In this document: piece by piece, positions 59,084 to 64,000 of the stretch
Layout of the letters: each line of letters starts with the position of its first letter
How positions within the stretch are numbered: the stretch's first letter is position 1
Assembly: GCA_035528395.1 (NCBI GenBank)
Contig: DATKYR010000053.1
Span: 1 to 64,000, forward strand
Direction: 5' to 3'
DNA: 64,000 bases
Source of the DNA: NIOZ-UU13 sp035528395
GTDB taxonomy: Bacteria; Planctomycetota; Phycisphaerae; Sedimentisphaerales; Anaerobacaceae
Program-made: the position numbers and the translations under genes
Notes under the pieces: generated by a model
What the model was told of the DNA's origin: nothing
Seen by the model: the letters and a program-made list of their open reading frames with translations, nothing else
Database searches by the model: none

Positions 59084-59604
59084 GTGTTCTCGTCGTCCTC
59101 CTTGCCTGTCTCGGCTTGGCCGAGCCAAGACGGGCCGGCGTATTGAGAAAGTATGGATGGGATTTTCTTCGTGGTTATTTGTGCATGCACCTTGCCGTCT
59201 ACCGAGACGACCGGCGCCAGTGCACAGCAGCCCAGACAAGCCACGCGTTCGAGGTCAAATTTGCCATCTTCGGTGGTTTGGCCGGACTTGATTCCCAGAT
59301 GCTGCTGTAACTCCTGGAGGAGCTGGCGGCCCCCACGAACGTGGCAGGCTGTTCCCTGACAGCTCCGGATGGTGTGCTGCCCCGGAGGACTGAAACGAAA
59401 CTGCGTATAAAACGTGGCTACTCCGTATATCTCGTTGGCCGATATCCCCATCAGCCTCTCCAGCTCTTCTACTGCTTCTTCCGACAAGTAGCCGAATTTT
59501 TCCTGTACGTCCTGCAGGATTGGTATAAGGCTCCCGCGGTTTGCAGGGTATCTCGCTAAAATATCCGTAATTTGAGACGAATTTTCTTTTGCTGGTCTAA
59601 TCAT
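59080..59604 (-). CDS. nuoE: NuoE/HydC-like [2Fe-2S] subunit
   Basis: About 174 residues from the ATG at 59602-59604 (MIRPAKENSSQITDIL); a longer in-frame start exists 27 codons upstream but is not typical. LIPILQDVQEKFGYLSEEAV and ISANEIYGVATFYTQFRF are family signatures. The [2Fe-2S] Cys are in SCQGTACHVRGG and ACLGCCALAPVV. It is the first gene of the four-gene minus-strand operon. Confidence 0.92.
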   Translation of the reverse strand: MIRPAKENSSQITDILARYPANRGSLIPILQDVQEKFGYLSEEAVEELERLMGISANEIYGVATFYTQFRFSPPGQHTIRSCQGTACHVRGGRQLLQELQQHLGIKSGQTTEDGKFDLERVACLGCCALAPVVSVDGKVHAQITTKKIPSILSQYAGPSWLGQAETGKEDDENT

Positions 59605-59888
59605 TCTTGCGTACAAGCCCAAAAAAAGCGTATAGCTGTAATTTACTTCGAAGCACAACTTTTCCGCTATAACTTCGCGCGACACTTTTGTTTTTTTAGG
59701 CCGAATTCCCTAAAAGGTTGGGATTATTACATAGACCGGCCCGTATGTCAAGAATTTTCGTGCGCTGTAACGTTTTAGAAGTGCGTGTTGAGAATTGATA
59801 TCGCAGCTGTCCGGTGTTATATCCGGCCGAGCTTGTTGAGGCTGGTTTGTCGAAGTCGGAGTTTTAGACCGAAGCTGCCATATAGTCA
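59605..59888. other. Intergenic region upstream of the nuoEF operon
   Basis: About 280 bp. It must hold the operon promoter on the minus strand, but I do not see clear consensus boxes. No repeat or RNA gene recognised, apart from the hairpin at its left end. Confidence 0.4.
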
Positions 59889-59905
59889 AACCTGATTATC
59901 AGGTT
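59889..59905 (-). terminator. Hairpin after the PilX-like operon
   Basis: AACCTGA (59889-59895) and TCAGGTT (59899-59905) pair perfectly around 3 bases, 11 bp beyond the last stop codon of the minus-strand pilus operon. The minus-strand T-run is short (TTTGAC), so it is a moderate terminator candidate. Confidence 0.5.
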
Positions 59906-59915
59906 AGTTTGCTTA

Positions 59916-61103
59916 TTACTCGTACCAGCGCTTTATTTCGAAGCGCACTAACTCGTCATTCATACTTACATCTCTCAGCGAGGCGTCATACATAAAGACA
60001 CCGGAGTTTTGCATGTCAAAGGTCTTGCCTACAACTGCTCCATATACGGTGGCGCTATTGTTCATTATTACATCTGCATTAGGGGCATAAATTGCCCCGT
60101 ATAAATCACTGCTGTTCTTAAATATTATAGTCTCACAACTATCAAGGCCATATATTTGTAGTTGCTTTGCGTCTTCGGTCAGGTTATTGACAGCGCTTGA
60201 GTTTTTGCCTTCAAAATCCCCGCCTAAATACAGAGTCAGAGAGGAACCCTCCTCTATCTGCAGCTCAGCAGAATTACCGAGGATTATGTCGCCGGTAATA
60301 TAGAGGGTAACGTCCCCACTAATTATAACTGTTTCGCTGTTCCCGAGGTCAATGCTGCTATACTTGCCAGAACTGGTTATTGTTGTATTCTCTATTATGT
60401 CTCCACCGGACGGCAAAGTCTGGAGCGCCTCCGGCACCGTTACTGGTGGCAGCTCCACTTCCTCGGTCAAGGCTGTACTCTGACCTTCGATGGTTGCACC
60501 GCTTTTCAACTCAATAGCGGTCTCAGGGTCTCCTCCCACACCCACAGCAACGTCACCCTTTATAGTTGCCGAGTTTGCCAGCCAGACAGAGCCTTCTGCG
60601 GTACTGTTCGTGCCAACTTTAAGATTTGCGTCGCCAGCGTCGTAATTGTACCAGTCTACCTCATCCGCATTAGCCAGGTTTATGAATCCTTCCGTGAAAA
60701 TTGCTGCTTCAAATGGCCCCCGCAGTTGTAAAGTGCAGCTAACTGTTCTTTGGGCCTGATTGGAAGTTCCGGTAGATTGTATGGTATAGACGCCGGCATC
60801 ACTTGTAACCGTGTAATTATAAACCGCATCGCAATTGGGCAGGCTTACTTCTGTTTCCAGCGGCAAGCTGCTTCCATCCCAGGGTTTGACTTTCAACTTC
60901 TCGTTCATTTCAAACAGAGCCTTTGTCAGTCCGGCGTCGGCGGCACATCGAGCTGTAATATCCGAGGTGGTTCGCAAAGAAATGGTACGACTGTTCAAAC
61001 CCATACTGAGCAGCCCTGTCCCCATTGCAAGCAATATTAAGACCACAACTATGGCCAGCGGTATGGCAGAGCCACGTTTTTTAGATTGTAGCAGCCTGTT
61101 CAT
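59916..61103 (-). CDS. PilX-like pilus assembly protein
   Basis: 395 residues. RGSAIPLAIVVVLILLAMGTGLLSMG is an N-terminal membrane anchor of the PilX type (PilX_N-like; Arg/Gly before the helix). The C-terminal part is a bactofilin-like beta-helical segment of repeats such as IDLGNSETVIISGDVTLYITGDI and LYGAIYAPNADVIMNNSATVYG, as in planctomycete proteins of this type. The first 40 residues are nearly identical at both protein and DNA level to the next gene, evidence of recent duplication or conversion. GGAGATTAG precedes the ATG. Last of four genes. Confidence 0.82.
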   Translation of the reverse strand: MNRLLQSKKRGSAIPLAIVVVLILLAMGTGLLSMGLNSRTISLRTTSDITARCAADAGLTKALFEMNEKLKVKPWDGSSLPLETEVSLPNCDAVYNYTVTSDAGVYTIQSTGTSNQAQRTVSCTLQLRGPFEAAIFTEGFINLANADEVDWYNYDAGDANLKVGTNSTAEGSVWLANSATIKGDVAVGVGGDPETAIELKSGATIEGQSTALTEEVELPPVTVPEALQTLPSGGDIIENTTITSSGKYSSIDLGNSETVIISGDVTLYITGDIILGNSAELQIEEGSSLTLYLGGDFEGKNSSAVNNLTEDAKQLQIYGLDSCETIIFKNSSDLYGAIYAPNADVIMNNSATVYGAVVGKTFDMQNSGVFMYDASLRDVSMNDELVRFEIKRWYE

Positions 61104-61209
61104 ATTCTAATCTCCAACCAAAACAAGTCGATACCCACGACCCAAAAACCTGATTCTGATGAGGAAGATTAAATAGCGGCTTCAGCCCCCAATTTTGCTG
61201 TTTTACAGC

Positions 61210-62481
61210 TTACTTTGTTTTTATAGGCATAGCCTCTATATCCGAAATCAATAATTTAGGACTGCCCTCATACCAACGCTCGACTACAAAACGTACACCC
61301 TCGTCTTCCAGGCTGACTTCTCTAAGCGCTTCATCGTAGTATAAATTTCCCCCGTTCTTGAATTCAAAGCTATCGGCGACGATAGCACCGTAAACATCTC
61401 CGTTAGCATACAGGTCAATATTAGCGTTTGGGGCATAGATTACTCCAGTCCAATCGTTCTTGGCCTTGACGTCGAAGTTCTGTTCGCCTTCGCCTGTACC
61501 GTACAATTTTATTGTTAAGGCATCCTTGGAGGGATTTTCAGTACTGATACTGCTGCCATTGCCGCTGACAATATCTCCATCCAAGTAAATAGTCAAAGAC
61601 GCTCCATCCTTTACAATAATCTCGCACGAATTACCGAGTTCGATATTTCCGGTGATGTACAAGACAACATGGCCATCTATTTTCAATATTCCCGCATCGA
61701 CGCTCGATGCCAAGTCAATGTTGCCATATTGGCCGTTCCATGCTTCGGTAATTGTTATGGTTTTGCCCTTGGCTTCAATATCTGCCATCATATCGGTCAG
61801 TGTCGGCGGCGTTATCTGCGGCAAGGGGTCGTTTTCTGTTCCACCGAACTGGTCCCCGGTCGTCGCGCCCAGGTCTTTTATAACAGTATCCGGATCGCCC
61901 CCGAGGCCCACAAGAACATCACCCTTCACAATTACACCACTGTTGAGAACTACCATCGATTCCGCAGTGCTTTGTGTACCAATATCTACATTGAAATCGG
62001 TATCAAGTGAGTCCCCGGAGTTGTATCCATCAATGGTCGTACCGGATTTCAATACCAGACTTCCTTTCGTTAGAATCGCATGCTCAAATAATCCCTGCAG
62101 TCCTATGGTCGCATAGACTGTTCTTTGGGCCTGATCGGCTTTTCCAACGGACTGCATAATATAGCCTTTGGCGAGATTACCTGTAACGCTGTAACTGTAG
62201 GACGCGTCACAGTAGAGTAAGTTTATGTCTGTTGCCTTTGGCAGAGAGCTGACTGACCAGGGTTTAACTTTCAGATTTTCGTTCATTTGATACAGAGCCA
62301 TTGTCAACCCTGTATCCGCAGCACATCGAGCTGTAATATCCGAGGTGGTTCGCAAAGAAAAGGTACGACTGTTCAAACCCATACTGAGCAGCCCTGTCCC
62401 CATTGCAAGCAATATTAAGACCACAACTATGGCCAGCGGTATGGCAGAGCCACGCTTTTTTGATTTTAGCAGCTTTTTCAT
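61210..62481 (-). CDS. PilX-like pilus assembly protein (paralogue)
   Basis: 423 residues with the same design as its neighbour: membrane anchor, about 100 residues of minor pilin-like sequence, then beta-solenoid repeats (LVLKSGTTIDGYNSGDSL; VVLYITGNIELGNSCEI; TGVIYAPNANIDLYANGDVYG). The C-terminal extension after VERWYE is 16 residues longer. GGGAGG precedes the ATG. These may be minor pilins or surface shell proteins of a pilus-like structure. Identity to the neighbour is high at the N-terminus, lower elsewhere. Confidence 0.82.
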   Translation of the reverse strand: MKKLLKSKKRGSAIPLAIVVVLILLAMGTGLLSMGLNSRTFSLRTTSDITARCAADTGLTMALYQMNENLKVKPWSVSSLPKATDINLLYCDASYSYSVTGNLAKGYIMQSVGKADQAQRTVYATIGLQGLFEHAILTKGSLVLKSGTTIDGYNSGDSLDTDFNVDIGTQSTAESMVVLNSGVIVKGDVLVGLGGDPDTVIKDLGATTGDQFGGTENDPLPQITPPTLTDMMADIEAKGKTITITEAWNGQYGNIDLASSVDAGILKIDGHVVLYITGNIELGNSCEIIVKDGASLTIYLDGDIVSGNGSSISTENPSKDALTIKLYGTGEGEQNFDVKAKNDWTGVIYAPNANIDLYANGDVYGAIVADSFEFKNGGNLYYDEALREVSLEDEGVRFVVERWYEGSPKLLISDIEAMPIKTK

Positions 62482-62515
62482 ATTTACCTCCCTCTCTTTT
62501 TAGGAAACAATTTTT

Positions 62516-63034
62516 TTAATTGTTCGTAACCGCAGACGTGATAAGTGTGTTCGTCTGCGTCCCGTTATCGAGTTTAAGTATCATTTGAATGGACCGGCCG
62601 AGTTGCTTGAACGTGCAACTGGATACATTCTCACAGACAGTCTCGATTGTGTCTGTTGCTAGGGGATTCAATTGGCCGTACTCAACATTCAGTTTACCAC
62701 CGGACGAAGAGAAACGTGCATAGCGGTCAACTACAGTAGATGCATCATTTGCGTAGTAATAGACCTCAACCCAACCGCCGGCGGGATCGATTAAGAACTT
62801 TTCCCTGCTTGCCTTGCGCAATACTGCGTCAAACTTCCTCCTTGCTACGTAGCCGTCTGTAACTACATCTGAGTATATACGATCATACATGTAGTTCCAG
62901 CCGCGCTGGCCGTCAACTAAGGCCATGCCGATAGCAAGTATGACAATAATCATAATTGCCATGGCGGTTAGCAACTCGATAAGCGTAAAACCTCGTGAGG
63001 CTGTTAATCTTTTTTTAATCATCATCGTCTCCAT
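62516..63034 (-). CDS. Type IV prepilin-like protein (PilW/GspJ-like)
   Basis: 172 residues. The class III signal SRGFTLIELLTAMAIMIIVIL has Gly before Phe and Glu5, so prepilin peptidase should cleave and methylate it. The rest is a globular domain with few Cys (two in ENVSSCTF). The start may be ATG 63034 or one of the in-frame ATGs at 63025 or 63022, where GGAG is better spaced. It follows the upstream pilin by 6 bp. Confidence 0.85.
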   Translation of the reverse strand: METMMIKKRLTASRGFTLIELLTAMAIMIIVILAIGMALVDGQRGWNYMYDRIYSDVVTDGYVARRKFDAVLRKASREKFLIDPAGGWVEVYYYANDASTVVDRYARFSSSGGKLNVEYGQLNPLATDTIETVCENVSSCTFKQLGRSIQMILKLDNGTQTNTLITSAVTNN

Positions 63035-63040
63035 CGGCCC

Positions 63041-63517
63041 TTATAAGGCGTAGGTTGTGAGCTTAAAAGATTTATCTGCATCATTAAGGCTGCTTTGTCC
63101 CTGCTCCCGCTGCGCCCAGGCTACAATGATATTCAATGCCCTCAATCCGGTACTAACGTCTTTCCACGATAAAGTTATATAGAAGTTAGCGCGATTTACC
63201 GTAACGGTGTAGCTTCCGAGGAGGTTAAAATCCGCGGGCTTGTCGGGGCCGGCGCTTGAAGTGATTGTCAAGGCTGTACCTAAATATGTTACTGGATCAT
63301 AGGTCTGAATGCCTCCGAGGCCCCGCCAATTTTCACAGAGCATCAGTCCGATTCTGGAGGCGGTTATCTTTGAGGCAGCTTTTTTTGCATCCAAAGCGGA
63401 ATAATATCTAAAATTGGAAGTTCCGATAAGAGCCGCTAAGAGGATAGTCATCGCTATTAATACGCCGACTAACGTGAGCCCCCGGCTACAACGAATTTTG
63501 CATGTTTTTGGGACCAT
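63041..63517 (-). CDS. Type IV prepilin-like protein with atypical Glu5 position
   Basis: 158 residues. CSRGLTLVGVLIAMTILLAALIGTS is a class III signal where the invariant Glu5 of pilins is Gly (G-LTLVG). Pilins lacking Glu5, such as GspK-type minor pseudopilins, often cap the pilus tip, so this may be a tip subunit; length is short for GspK. GGAGAG precedes the ATG. First gene of the minus-strand pilus operon. Confidence 0.8.
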   Translation of the reverse strand: MVPKTCKIRCSRGLTLVGVLIAMTILLAALIGTSNFRYYSALDAKKAASKITASRIGLMLCENWRGLGGIQTYDPVTYLGTALTITSSAGPDKPADFNLLGSYTVTVNRANFYITLSWKDVSTGLRALNIIVAWAQREQGQSSLNDADKSFKLTTYAL

Positions 63518-64000
63518 TTTTTACTCTCCTCATTTGGGAAAAGGCCCTGTCCATTGAGACGACACTGTTCATTTTTACCGCCGGAGCTGCTTTTACGATG
63601 GTCGTCCCAGTACAAGATTTTAATCGACATAAACTGCCATTAAGTTTACATGAAAACCACGTCATTCAACCGATGACAATTAACCCCACAAGCTGTTCGA
63701 GCAATTACTGTACATTTCCTACTTGTTAAGGGTTATAGGTGTAATATCAGGTGTGTGAGCCTCTTCATCCCCCACAATATTTGCTATTTAAAGTATAGCA
63801 CAAAAAACCACAAAAGCAAATAACTATCCCCTGTTAGAAGGGGTCTTCGACAGGTCTATTCGATATAGTGTGGTGTTATGGAAAATCAGGAGTTATAGTC
63901 TGTGCGTTTCAAACACCGGCTTATACCAATTGTAGTTAAAAAATTGCCGAAAAAATTGTACATTATACTAACTGATACCAATTCAACTTAATAAGTGCGC
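63518..64000. other. Intergenic region at the window edge
   Basis: About 480 bp upstream of the pilus operon with no credible gene; the short plus-strand frame at 63502-63729 overlaps the pilin and has no support. ATACCAATT occurs twice near the end (63925 and 63977 areas). The pilus operon promoter should lie on the minus strand here; TATAAT-like boxes are not obvious. Confidence 0.4.

Noticed and set aside
53086..59604. [FeFe]-hydrogenase (HydABC)
   Set aside because: None of the H-cluster Cys motifs occur in the large subunit; the C-terminal part is a flavin reductase.

Overview
The window looks like a chromosomal piece of an uncultured, probably anaerobic or facultative member of the Planctomycetota, most likely class Phycisphaerae (Sedimentisphaerales-like). 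This is inference from gene content: a sodium-pumping NQR complex, Tat-exported sugar enzymes (enolase superfamily, Gfo/Idh/MocA), large secreted carbohydrate-binding and GLUG-repeat proteins, an extended PilM with two membrane partners, and PilX-like/pseudopilin sets of a kind common in that group. No rRNA gene is present to settle it. The coding density is moderate and the intergenic spaces are unusually rich in fold-back and tandem repeats.

Layout. 1-4070: end of nqrB, then nqrCDEF and a polyprenyl diphosphate synthase. 4216-7638: a small sugar-catabolism group (enolase-superfamily enzyme, TIM-barrel isomerase/epimerase, YdjC-type deacetylase). 7640-10819: a degraded chemotaxis locus made of a CheB fragment, a CheC/CheX-like protein fused through a long Ala/Glu/Lys repeat to a CBS pair, and a CheY stub. 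11392-14334: a large secreted CBM/PA14 protein. 14898-16280: mtaB. 16352-22385: pilM and two membrane partners rich in Met/Gly/Ser/Arg repeats. 22758-31084: a GH-like secreted protein, S-adenosylhomocysteine hydrolase, a membrane/TPR protein, a diguanylate cyclase and a GLUG-repeat protein. 31085-31924: a repeat field. 31925-37471: HEAT protein, Gfo/Idh/MocA oxidoreductase, GT2 glycosyltransferase, and an overlapping phosphatase/kinase pair. 37472-39890: an interrupted HTH gene, an ECF sigma factor with a membrane partner, a GIY-YIG gene and tRNA-Asn with a duplicated 3' end. 39890-45932: a large unknown protein, ligA, ribD and a UroD-family gene. 45920-46400: a RelE-type toxin-antitoxin pair. 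46590-47160: repeats and two candidate small structured RNAs. 47419-52527: a DUF11 lipoprotein, a YbaK-type deacylase, a class V aminotransferase and a DUF1015 protein. 53086-59604: a four-gene flavin/iron-sulfur complex (NuoE, NuoF, a NuoG-like/NfnA fusion and an NfnB/GltD-like subunit). 59916-63517: two PilX-like proteins and two pseudopilins.

How the parts fit. NQR consumes NADH and pumps sodium. The NuoEF/NuoG-NfnA/GltD-like cluster has the parts of a multi-flavin transhydrogenase that could balance NADH, NADPH and ferredoxin, and it lacks hydrogenase motifs. PilM with its partners, and the PilX/pseudopilin operon at the other end, suggest a type IV pilus-like or type II secretion-like system split over loci. 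The most unusual items are the NuoG-NfnA fusion complex, the CheC/CBS repeat protein flanked by broken che genes, two adjacent candidate non-coding RNAs, and at least three families of fold-back/MITE-like intergenic repeats.
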